Below are positions 11,726-22,599 of a stretch of 64,000 nt of DNA, piece after piece. The stretch covers positions 827,010,353 through 827,074,352 of the forward strand of contig CM057338.1 of NCBI GenBank assembly GCA_030015575.1, read 5' to 3'. Below the pieces are notes generated by a model, which saw nothing but the letters and a program-made list of their open reading frames with translations, ran no database searches and was not told the origin of the DNA. Positions within the stretch are counted from its first letter, which is position 1, and the number at the start of each line of letters is the position of its first letter. The position numbers and the translations under genes were made by a program. Source of the stretch: Agapanthus africanus (Eukaryota > Streptophyta > Magnoliopsida > Asparagales > Amaryllidaceae).

Positions 11726-14463
11726 TGTCACACCCCGCTTCCCAGAGTACGCTAGATTGGGCACGTGACATAGCCAACCATGCTACCTGTGGGTAGGAAG
11801 TATCCATCCACAGTCACATTACGGCTGTAGAGATATCAAGAACAAGCTAAACAATCTAAAAACATGTCCATAATCCAGAATAACAAGAGTCAATAATAAA
11901 TAAATGCGGAAGCAAATGATACAATACAAATAACTGAAAGGTATGTCACATAATGCGGGCTCACATCAGGAAATGAATGCAGGAAATAAAACTAACTACT
12001 ACTGAACTCACAGCTCTGCCTGCTGGCTGAAGTACTCCTGCTCGGACTACAACAGCGGTACAGAATCTGGGCCATGCAAAACCCAGACGTCAGCGCGTCA
12101 TGTCAACAAGTAAAATAATATGAACAATGTAACATGCCATGCAAAAATAAACATGAATAAAGCAATAATGTGAAACAAGCAGTGCAGGGTAGTGTGCAAT
12201 CGGTAACTAAACTGTTCTATCAGGTTTTCTAGTCTAAAGTCTTTGAAATCAACTGATGAATCGTCGATGTAACTCAATAGTATCCCGTACATACCCGGGA
12301 CCATGGCCACAATATTCTCGGCTGCAGCCGAGACATGCCGCTAGGCACAAAACAGGAATGTGTACACTCGATAGTATCCCGTACATACCCAGGACCACGG
12401 CCACAATATTCTCGGCTGAAACCGAGACATGCCACTAGGCACAAAACAAGAATGTGTACACTCAGGACAGGTAGTGAACTGTCGAGTTACAAGTCAGGTT
12501 TCACCTTTGATTTCCCCATACCCCCAAGTTATATGTGCAAGTCAAGTCAGGTATCCCGAAATCAAGAAACTAATGCCAACACAGGATCAGGTAAACAGGT
12601 TTGTCTGGATAGACAACAGGAACGGTCCATGAGGACTACATGTCAGGTTTGTTGGCATTAGACACAAGATCAGGTAACGGATCAGGTCATGGTACATCAT
12701 GTCAAGTCAAGCAGTATACGGTACCATGTCGGGTCAATCAATATGCATGTAGCAAGTCAAGTCAAGATGTAAACAATATCATAGGTGTGCTCACAATCAG
12801 TTATATAATCAAGCATGGTTATCAACAACATGATATAAGTAATGAATTAAGCAATAGGCAGATTCATTCGATTTGCAATACAGTTATCAATTGTGTCACA
12901 GATATGATTTCAACATTATAAGAATGCAGTAAGACAATTTATAGCTATTTAATCATGTTAACAAGTTTAAGACTTCATGGATGCAATGATATATTTCTAT
13001 AAGTTCCAAGTTTGAAAGATAAAATGTTATATAACAATATTGACATAAAATGGGAAATTATAATACTAAAGTTAAATAGCCGGTTTAGGGTGTCATTAAT
13101 AAATATGTAAATATTGTATAGCATGTAGCAAGGAGTACTTGCCTCGACGGGTCGCGAACCGGAAAAAACGGAACGTAACGTCGGCGGGGAAACTCGCGAC
13201 GGACGCACGATTCACGGATTGAACCCAAACAACGAACCAAGGAACCATGCGGGTCAGAGTACTCTGCTGGATTGTCGGGACACGTCGCCGGCACGGCCGG
13301 ATTCCGGCGAGCACAAAAACAGTGGATAGGGTTTCGAACGGGTGTAGATTTTGGAAAGAAGGAAATGACCAGAGAAGAAGAAGATGGGGGAATACTCACT
13401 GGTCCAGAGGGCACTAGTAACGACGGCGAGATCGACGGTGGCGAGAACGGCGTCTTCGGCGATCTGCAGAAAGATCCAGCCACAGGTTTTCAGTTTTGAA
13501 ATGAAGAGAGGGAGAAAGAGAGGAGGAGAGAAGGGAAACACTTACAGAGGCGATCACTGGGGGTCAGGTGATCGTCGGCGACGACCAGGGCGGCGCAGGT
13601 GGTCGCGGGTGACGTCTCCGGCGACTGCAGGGAAGATTGCAGGTGGTCGCTGTCATGTAGGGTGCGTGGGGGAGAAGACAAGGGTTGAGGTTGAGAGGAG
13701 GAAGCGTAGGCGAGGGTGACGGTGACGCTGGCGCCGGCGTCGGGGCTGCGGCGGCGACGGTGAAGATGGCTAGGGTTGAGGCTCGTGATGGGTGAAGGTT
13801 GCGTTCTGGAAAAAATTATGGGAAGGGAAAATATATAATAGGGGAGAGAGAGAAAGAGAGTTAGAGAGAGAGAGATAGAGAAAGATAGAGAGAGAGAGAT
13901 AATGGAGAAGGGCCCACGGGGTTATACCCTCGCTGATTGGCTGAGTAAAAGATTGAGAGGTTAGGAAAATATTGAAAGGGTTTAAATAACAGTAAGATTA
14001 TATATTCTAACGAAATATAATATGGTTTTAAATATACTTAAAATTTGGGATTTTGGCGCTAAACAAAACATTTCCAAATCGCGCCCGGGTTGGGTCCAAA
14101 AATTCGAAATTTAAATAATAAGATTTTAAGCGGGTTCCAAATTTTAAAATTAAGTGTTTTATGATTAAAAAGCATACCCCCAAGACGGACACCTGTACGC
14201 GCGCGTAGCCGTCCAAACTCGCCCGTTTCACCGAACGGGACGAGAACTCGATGCACGGACGCTACCACAAGGCTAGGGGTGTCGAGTAGGCCAAGATAGA
14301 TATTTTTAATTTTATTTTAGATGCCAAAATTTGTTATATTCAGAAATGACTTTGCCAGATAAAATTTTACAGTAAGTGACAAACAGGCAGGCTAAATGAA
14401 CTGAGTACCACACTAATGTTCAAACAGTAACAGAAATTAGTAGTATTGGGCTCGGATGTTACA
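11726..14463 (-). mobile_element. Solo LTR, Ty3/gypsy type, TSD TGACC
   Basis: The minus strand begins TGTAACATCCGAGCCC at 14463 and ends GGAAGCGGGGTGTGACA at 11726, flanked by perfect duplications TGACC (11721-11725, 14464-14468). The terminal sequence closely resembles that of the chromovirus at 19720-29629, but the body differs. A GC-rich part (about 13130-13780) and a GA-rich stretch (13846-13910) probably belong to the transcribed leader. They create several overlapping long ORFs on both strands that I do not regard as genes. Confidence 0.92.
12277..12464. repeat. 94-bp tandem repeat, two copies
   Basis: Two adjacent units start at 12277 and 12371. Both carry ATAGTATCCCGTACATACCC, ATTCTCGGCTG and CTAGGCACAAAACA. 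They lie in the gypsy solo LTR and differ at few positions. Confidence 0.9.
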
Positions 14464-14468
14464 TGACC

Positions 14469-16228
14469 ATCCATAAGAAATGACGGAGGGCTACGGCTTG
14501 TTTTTGGTGAAAAACCTTTAACGTAATGAACTTGATCTCGTTGAAGGAACCTGATAGCTTTTTATAAAAATATAGTGGCGAAAACCTTTGCTAAAGAGTT
14601 CACTCCCGGTGAAGGGATCTCGGCTCTTTCCTCGTGGAATGAGGTGCAGGATATTCCAACCGAATGCCGCGATGCAAAGCAACATGTAATCGACTATAGT
14701 GAAGTTATTACCCTGACGTAAACTTCTGCCCAAGGGGTCACTCCCGGTGAAGGGATATCGGCCTTTGCCTCGTCGAATGAGGTGCGGGATATTCCAACCG
14801 AATACCACTGTGCAAAACAAAAAGAAACGTCTTTGTAATAACACTTTTTAAATTTGTTGCAACAACATCCAAACAGGTTTGTTTTCCTTTGCATTGATCA
14901 GAATTAACGCAGTCCCATCAATCAATCACACCAGAAAAGAACGAAAATAAAATGTACGTATATGCCATCCGTATTCATCACTGGGTCCCGTCTTTACCCG
15001 TTAGGTTACTTAACTAACGACAGAGCGGGGACTGGACTAGCGCGAGTGCAAAACATATACAACATCTAATAGTATATATACCAATATACAATAATCGCTC
15101 CAGGCGTGATAATATGCAACATTACAGAAAAGTAATAAGCATCATAGAACAATACAGATAATCTGGGATCCCCGGGTTTCACAGAGCCGCTGCTGAAACC
15201 CGACGTTCCCCTAGTCGTGTGGATAGCCTGTGTAATGAAACCTAGACCCCTACGGGTGCGGCAAGTTACCCGCCAAAACCTGAAGCGAGGCAGCCCCCTA
15301 CAGCAAAGTGAATGGACCACCCGGCACTTCACGGAATCCGGTAACTTGAGCATCCCTCTTTGGGTCAACCTGTACCCCCTACGAGTGCGGCGAATAGTCT
15401 GCCAATTCTAGAGTGAGGCCCCTCTGCCTCTCAAAACCATGAGATGCGGACCTGTTGCCCCCCAGAACCCGGCTATCCGTGCACTCCGTCGCGGGGTAAA
15501 ACCTAGTACAGAAATGAAAAATATGTACAACGGGTACATCGACCTCAGCCCGGTCGTGCCCCAAAAGAATATTATACAAACTGGCAGAGACGGCAGTCCA
15601 CATGTTGGACACTCGCCCCGCAATATCAAATATACAAATAAATCCAAACTGCACTACCATTGCACACTGCTATCCACCACGACAAATCCGCAACATCACA
15701 GCACAACACAGAACATCAACGCGAATGTCACGTTCGCAAACCCGTCTAAAAGAACTATAGCAATCAGACGCGGTTTACCGTTCAAATGACATTCATGGTC
15801 GGAGGTATAATGTAAGTACTGCAAACTAGCACGTTTAAATTTCGATCGACAAAACTTCCCGAAGTGGGCCCCACATACATCTGCTGTACAGTAACAAAAA
15901 CTGGGCCCAAAAGAACAGTTCCAGAAACCACAATTTCCCAAGTATAAGCTACTGTAGAAATTTGACTAATTGATCTCACTTTCCTGCGGCGGAACCGCGG
16001 CCAAACCCTAGCTTGGGCCGCGGATCCACGGCGGAACAGTGATATCACATGGCCGAATTTCTCCAGTATTCCTAAAAAACCCTGCTCTATTTTCGGGTAT
16101 GGTCAAAGTGATTTTTAGACTAGTTTTAAAATTAACAGAAACTTTAGACTTGAAAATTGTGATTTTCGAAAATCCGTTCGATCGATATTTTAAACACGTT
16201 AGCACAAGTTAGTAAAGTTTAATGGCAA
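14469..16228 (-). other. Non-coding 5' leader of the inner copia
   Basis: This stretch lies between the primer-binding site and the solo LTR and has no plausible gene. It contains a duplicated block (about 14590-14690 and 14725-14820, sharing CACTCCCGGTGAAGGGAT and GGATATTCCAACCGAAT). It also contains two copies of a short unit with CCCCTACG and GTGCGGC (about 15245-15290 and 15375-15420). The same units occur in the leaders of the outer copia (32800-33650) and of the right-hand copia (63400-63620). Confidence 0.7.
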
Positions 16229-16241
16229 GGCTCTGATACCA
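16229..16241 (-). other. Primer-binding site (initiator tRNA-Met), inner copia
   Basis: The minus strand reads TGGTATCAGAGCC, immediately after the LTR end TTACA. This matches the 3' end complement of plant initiator methionine tRNA. Confidence 0.93.
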
Positions 16242-18352
16242 TGTAAGTCTACGGTAGCGCCCCGGCCGTCTTTCAGACGCTAAATGCGGAACAAAAACTT
16301 TTATAACTGGCGCTATCGCATACTATAACCCGGATCTGCCATTAACGCTAAACTAATAAACTGTAAAGAGGGTAGAAAGGTTATACCGAACGATCCAAGT
16401 CCTTCGTTCTTTAACCATCATCCCACGCTCCGTTGCGGCTGCTCCGATCTCCTTGATCTCCGGTCTCGTCGTCCAGGTGGCACCACGTCATCGGATCTTT
16501 AAACGGGCTCCCGCCTCTGACCCGAGGCAACTCGGTCATCAAGTTTGCTAAAAGAGATGACCAAGATTGATGTAGAGAATGAGTAGAACACTTTGACTCG
16601 TTACGTACAAAGCCATGGACGAACGGTTAATGAAGTTGTCATTTGAGTCGGGTGATGGAATGAAATGAGCTATGAAATTTCCATACACCAAAAACTATCA
16701 TCTTTTTAAAACAACAACCATAATCCTCCATCAAGAATGGGCCGACCACTATAAGGAGGTGGGGGGTGAGTGTAAGAAGCAAGGGAGGTGACCACAAAGG
16801 AAAGCTTCTCATAAAAGATCTTAGCAAGAACAAGAATCATTAAAGCAAAAGAATGACTCACAAAAGACACCTTGCATAACATTAAATGAACATTTAAAGC
16901 AACCATGAGTCATTAATCCTAGTCACCTTCTAGAACCTTCTAGAATCACGACTCACCTCATGACTCACCCAAGTGACGAAAAGATAAATCCGCATTTAAC
17001 CGAATGTTAAATACGGGTGATAGAAAACTGAAAACTGGCAACTTTCAAAAGTGATCCCGAAACGAATTTCAGGATAACCCCGTAACAGTATAAACATACC
17101 CGCATTTGTATTACGACCGAATACAAATGCAACTGAGACAAAGATATTATATTTACACAGTATAATACTCGGATCCGGCTTAAACCAAAGCCCACAAGTA
17201 TTATCTGCCCGAAATATGACACGTGCGAAAACGCACGTGCATTTTCCGAACCCTGCCATAAAACCATACGGCCTCTACAACGTTTCGCCCGAACTTGGGA
17301 AACTATCTGTGGGGGACTCTAATGACTCGTCAGTACCCTGGCAGTGGTTTAACCACAAGCCGTCAGCGGCACTAGTTGTGCGTAACGGCTGCCCATGTAC
17401 TGACCTCAAGGGAGGCCGATGAGCGAACTCATCCGGAAACCCTACTGAGCCTAACAGTGACAATGTATATACTGTCCGGTCCGTCCGTCTATGAGTATCG
17501 CATATCCGGCCTAGGGGGCTAGTAACGTCAGACCCCCAATAGCGGTATAAGTCGTGTTGGAGACAAGCCCTGAACACCCTGAGAAACTACCGGAGTACCT
17601 ACCAGTAATTCTCACCTGCCTTGGCTAAGGACTTGGTGCAATGACTTTCCTAGACACAGCGCGATCTCCACCCCCAATACCGGGAGAGACGAATCCCCTG
17701 GCGATCCGCTCACGTGCCTCTATGTGGCTCGGGACTGTACCCAAAAACTACCTGTTTGCACGACTCCTTTGAGCCATGGTAGGGTAGAAATCAAAGCACA
17801 GTGGGAACTCACACGAGACAAATGACGACCTCAGGTCGATGAACTAACCTGTACACATGTCACCAGGGAACTGCTATCTGACGATATGTATAATACCAAC
17901 TAGCAGGTTCCCGGCGAGTCCTGTCCGGTGTACTCATAACCTAATGAGCACCTGTATACATCTTAGGTGATCCAACTGACACCAATGGCTTGTAAGACCG
18001 GCCACCGCCCCTCGTCGGGGTCTCGACTGTATACACTAGTCTACTCCGGAGTATCGATGCCCTGTCTCGAAATTCCCACGACTAGGGACCACTGTTAAGG
18101 ATGTGCTTATGGACTACCCAACTCTCACGTATATGATCGCCCTCATACTGTTGGTAGTCAAGCAAGATCCTAAGGGCTCTATCAACGTGTAACAGTGATC
18201 AGTCACCTGAACCTGTACACGACTGATAAAGGCAAACCAGATAGCATACTATCATCTCGAGTAAGACTGTCCTACCGGCATAGGTCCTCCTCAATCATTG
18301 CAATCACGTGCCTGCGATCCAATAATTGACTTTGAGGGCACTATATCCAACA
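16242..18352 (-). repeat. Inner copia 5' LTR
   Basis: This is the partner of the LTR at 5763-7872, with the same ends and almost the same length. It ends at the TSD CCAGG (18353-18357). Confidence 0.92.
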
Positions 18353-18768
18353 CCAGGGTCACCAGAGAACTGCTATTTGACGATTAGTATACTACCAACT
18401 AGGAGTTCTCGGCAAGTCCTGTTCGGTGTACCCATTCTCTAATGAGCACCTGTGTACAATCTTTGATGTCAAACGCCAATGGATATGGGATCAACCATTG
18501 CCCCCATACAGGGTCAAGAAACGTACACACTAGTCTACTCTGGAATATCGATGCCCTATCTCGATATACCCTCAATTAGGAACAATTAAAGGATGTGCTT
18601 GTAGACTACCCAGGTCCCAGTAGTATGATCCGCATCATAGTCCCGGTAGTCAAGCCTACATCCTAAGGTCTTTATCAACATGTATTTGAGAGACGGTATA
18701 ATAATACCAAGTGTACATGTTAAGATAAAGAGTCACCAGATAGCATAGTATCATGTCGAGCAAGAAAG

Positions 18769-18824
<56 letters not shown>

Positions 18825-18890
18825 AAGTATCCACTATAATATACATCAATGTACAATAATGGCCTCTAGAGCATACATATCCCTAACAAT
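18353..18890 (-). mobile_element. Outer copia 3' LTR, upper half
   Basis: This is the start of the outer 3' LTR (minus strand TGTTAGGGATATGTATGC at 18890), cut off from its remainder at 4146-5762 by the inner copia. The joint is seamless once one CCAGG is removed: AACCTGTA at 5750-5757 continues into GGTCACCAGAGAAC here. Confidence 0.88.
18772..18822. repeat. (AT)n microsatellite in LTR
   Basis: About 25 AT units lie at the position where the related solo LTR at 1032-3107 has (TG)n. Confidence 0.95.
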
Positions 18891-18908
18891 CTCCCACTTG
18901 CACTAAGG

Positions 18909-19719
18909 TCATTTGTTGTAGTATCTCATACCCAACATCCCAAATAGTCTCTCGAATTGCGTCTGGTGGAGGAACTTCGTGAGTGGATCTGCTATGTTGT
19001 CCTTCGTGTCAACTCTCCTGACCTCGATCTCCTGGCGATCAACTATCTCCCGGATCAGTTGATACCGCCTAAGAATATGTCTGGATCTCTGATGGGATCG
19101 GGGTTCCTTGGCCAAAACTACAGCTCCATTGTTATCACAATACACAGGTATTGGATGCTTAATGGATGGAACCACACCAAGTTCAGCTATGAACTTCTTC
19201 ATCCAGTCAGCCTCTTTGGCAGCATCGTTGGCAGCGATGTATTCAGCCTCCATCATCGAGTCTGCTACGGTATCTTTCTTAGAACTCTTCCAACATATCG
19301 CCCCTCTATTGAGGATAAAGACAAAACCCGAGACCGACTTACTGTCGTCCTTATCACTTTGGAAGCTCTAATCGGTAAAGGACTCCACCTGGAGTTCGTC
19401 GTTACCATACACCAAGAACATTTCTTTAGTCCTTCTCAAGTACTTAAGAATGTTCTTCATAGCTGTCCAGTGTTTCTCCGCTGGATCTGATTGATACCTA
19501 CTCACTACACCTAGTGAGTAAGCTATATCTGGTCTTGTACATAACATCGCATACATGATAGAGCCTACTGCTGTAGCATAGGGTATCCCTTGCATGCGAG
19601 CCCTCTCCAAATCAGTCTTGGGAAACATCTCTTTAGAGAGAGTGATTTCTGAGCAAGCGGGTAAATTACCACGTTTAGAATCATCCATACTAAATCTTTT
19701 TAGTTTGGTGTCTATGTAT
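18909..19719 (-). pseudogene. Outer copia pol: end of RT and RNase H
   Basis: These are the C-terminal copia domains on the minus strand. RT-end sequence lies at 19719-19368 (MDDSKRGNLPACSE ... CTRPDIAYSLGVVSRYQSDP). RNase H lies at 19256-18909 (MEAEYIAANDAAKEADW ... DTKDNIADPLTK). The ADPLTK motif and the polypurine tract that follows mark the normal end of copia pol. RNase H would remove RNA from the RNA-DNA hybrid during reverse transcription. The frame is broken between 19368 and 19256, and the upstream RT is 10 kb away because a gypsy element is inserted at 19720. Confidence 0.9.
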
Positions 19720-22246
19720 GTAACAGCCCTATTTGAATGCAGTAGTCAAAGATTTTTATCAAGATTCTTTTTACATAATTTTAGAACCTTTAATTGGCTA
19801 CTAATAAATTTTATTTTGAATTTTTACTGTAACCAATTTTGATATGGGAAAATATTCAGTTTTTATATTATATAAATAATATTTTCTTAGTGGCAGCAAA
19901 ATAACATTTTTTGCGTATCAGTTTACTGTTAATATGAGAACAAAAAAATCTGTGCCGAATCTCTAAATGCAACCAATTGAAGATATGTATATTTATAAAT
20001 ATATTTATAAAATTAGTTTTTATATACAAAACAAATCTCTCTCTCTCATACTCGCATCTCTCTCTCCCCCGCTGCTCCTCAAATTTCCTTTTCTGACCCC
20101 GACCTCTCCTCTCGCCTCTATCAACGCCGCGACCCTCGCCTCCCTCTCCTCCCTCCTTCGCCCTCTCCTTCGCCCTCGCCCTCGTCCTCGTCCTCATCCC
20201 ACCGACGCCACCCCATCCCTCGTCGCGACCACAACCCCAGCGATCTGCATAGAGCCCTCGTCTTCGCCTGGCAGCTGCTCCCCTCTCTCCTCCTCCGACG
20301 ACGTCGCCTGCTCCACCATCAGCCCAACCTTTCCATAGCCAGATCTAAACCCTTGATGCTTCCTCGGCTCGACCCAGGACTCATCCAAACCCTAGCAACT
20401 ACGACGATCATCCTCTGTAAGCTTTCCCTGATCTTTGTTTCCTTTCAAAAAAAAAATAGGAAATAAATAAAATAAATAAATAAAATGATATGATCAGTGA
20501 ACAACTGAAGGGGAAAATTAGTATCAAACCCCTAAATTGAGATAATTGTGTTTTGGTTGTGTGACAATGTTTATGTAGATATTTATGGTTAATCGATGAA
20601 ATTTATCTAGGCGGATCGTATAACTCAGATCCAAAGTCGCACCTTAGCTGAGATCGTGTACATCGTTTTCCGTGATCGTTATCTTCAGGCAAGTACTCTT
20701 GCTCTTTTCATTTTTGTCGATGCAACATCGGCGATTATCTAAATTAGTTCTTAACCTGTACAAGTTTGGATATTAGAGGAAAGGGGTTTCTTTCACAGCT
20801 TTATCATCTGTCCTTATCAGAACACCTGCTGATATATTGCTGACTGTTAATTTGCAACTACAAAACTTCATTATAAATTAGGTGCAATTTAGTTGTATAA
20901 AATATTGTTAAATTTTCCGCCTAAAGTATGAGTGAGTATAGGCATAAAGTTATGAACTTTTTCTAAGACTAATGGTCACATAAATTTTTCCCCATCGAGC
21001 TATACCTGAAAACCATTTCTTTTGCTAAGTACCAACTGCTGCTTGCTTTTTCTTATGTGATGCTATAACATGATTACTATGCACAAGAATCCTTTTACAT
21101 GCTTTATACACATTCGAGACTCATGTTGATTTACATGTATAGAACACCTTGATTTGACATGCCTATTCATGATCCTTATTATTTATTTTAAAATGAAATC
21201 ATTAATTAGAATGCTAGACTACATGCCATGACACCACTATTCACCAGTTTTATTTCCATACAATTTCCATACCACAAGTTCCTGTCTTTTCAGCATTCTT
21301 AATTAGTGATTTTAATCTTTACCATAGCAGCTATAAATACGTGGGTGTTGGGGTAGTTTGAGTGTGTGTTGTACAACAGGATCTCAGGAGTCCCATGCCG
21401 GCAGCTCGTACCGGGCTATAGCGGTCTCTTGTTTACAGCTCGTACCGGGCTATAGCAGTCTCATGTTTACAGCTCGTACCGGGCTATAGAGGTCTCATGT
21501 TTACAGCTCGTACCGGGCTATAGCGGTCTCTTGTTCATTCCACAGTTGAGCCCATGTTTCATAGCCCCTGGGGCACCACTCTTGGGTTAGGAATACTCCT
21601 GCAGAGGTTGACGCACACACTCGAGCTTACGTTAGGATAGTTTACCTTTTAGTGACCAGTTAGGTTATGACCTGACCCCTTACATACATGTTTCATAGTG
21701 TTAATGCATCTAATTATTTATATACCTGTTTTTCTTGCGCACCGAGCTTCACTTTTTCATATATTCATGTTATTATGCTACACACACACTTTATACATTG
21801 AGTACTTGCTGGGATGTTCTGACATCCCTGAGATTTGCCATCTCAGGTTTAGAGACAGATTTGCAGGCTGAGCAGGATCAGAGCGGCTACCAGGACTTTC
21901 CTGAAGATCAGTAATCGTAGGTTTATTTCCTTTTCAATTAGCTTTTAGCATATGCGCCCTTATGGGACATTAGGACTTATGTATCTCTTTCGGATCTTAT
22001 TTTATTCCGAATCTTTTGTTTTGGAGCTTTAATTGCATCAATTATCTAGTGGACCCATTTTAGGATTTCTTGTAGTTTCATTGCAGCATGATTATCAGTA
22101 TTATTTCTTTTGGTATTGGATTTTATTTTTGACAGGTTAATCTAGACAGCCTTATGTGACTATGGAAGGACTTTTCCTTACCGTAGGTAGCACGGCTGGC
22201 CTTCGTCGCTTTCCGTATTCCATATTTTAGGAAGCGGGGCGTGACA
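19720..22246 (+). repeat. 5' LTR of the chromovirus
   Basis: The LTR is 2527 bp. It differs from the 3' LTR by scattered substitutions and small gaps, for example about 12 bases missing near 20655. It contains a pyrimidine-rich region (about 20035-20330) and a 34-bp tandem array. An ORF across the pyrimidine-rich part is Pro/Ser-rich low-complexity sequence, not a gene. Confidence 0.95.
21402..21537 (+). repeat. 34-bp tandem repeat, four units, 5' LTR
   Basis: Units start at 21402, 21436, 21470 and 21504. Each carries CAGCTCGTACCGGGCTATAG, and most contain the 8-bp palindrome GCTATAGC. The same four-unit array is in the 3' LTR (28783-28918). Confidence 0.95.
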
Positions 22247-22255
22247 AGGTTTTGT

Positions 22256-22268
22256 TGGTATCAGAGCC
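22256..22268 (+). other. Primer-binding site (initiator tRNA-Met), chromovirus
   Basis: TGGTATCAGAGCC lies nine bases after the LTR end. Confidence 0.92.
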
Positions 22269-22599
22269 AGACTAACGTCAGAGGTTAGTCTGGGTTCTTC
22301 CGACCTTTTATGTTAGAATCACATGTCTAGATTTTCCCCAGTATATCATGCTGCAGATTCCGTTGACTCTGACCGTAGGATTCAGGAGACTTACATAGAG
22401 TTACGATATTGTGCCCATGTACCGCGGCATGGATACAATACGGTATTCTGTATGAGTAACTTAGAGTCCTACACTTAATCTGTATTCTTTGAATTGATTA
22501 TTACTTTATCTCTTTGCTTCACTCGGTTTTAGTATTTTGAATTTAAACCTCGTTTTCGTTGCTAAATCTCGTCGTTCGTTTTGACTTCAGAATCAAGGC

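Larger units (their letters stand above)
5763..18352 (-). mobile_element. Inner copia element, complete with two LTRs and TSD CCAGG
   Basis: This minus-strand element has LTRs of 2110 bp (5763-7872) and 2111 bp (16242-18352) that look nearly identical by eye. It has a primer-binding site for initiator-Met tRNA, a purine-rich tract beside the 3' LTR, and a perfect 5-bp duplication CCAGG (5758-5762, 18353-18357). It sits inside the 3' LTR of the outer copia element. Its interior holds only decayed pol sequence and a long non-coding leader, and the leader contains a solo gypsy LTR (11726-14463). It has no intact reading frame, so it could only move with proteins supplied by another copy. Confidence 0.92.

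Noticed and set aside
13085..13719. Several overlapping ORFs on both strands in a GC-rich patch
   Set aside because: They lie in the solo gypsy LTR bounded by TGACC duplications. GC-rich sequence lowers stop frequency, and no domain is recognisable.
21402..21537. CRISPR-like spaced repeats
   Set aside because: The units are head-to-tail with no unique spacers, in a plant LTR. It is a simple tandem repeat.
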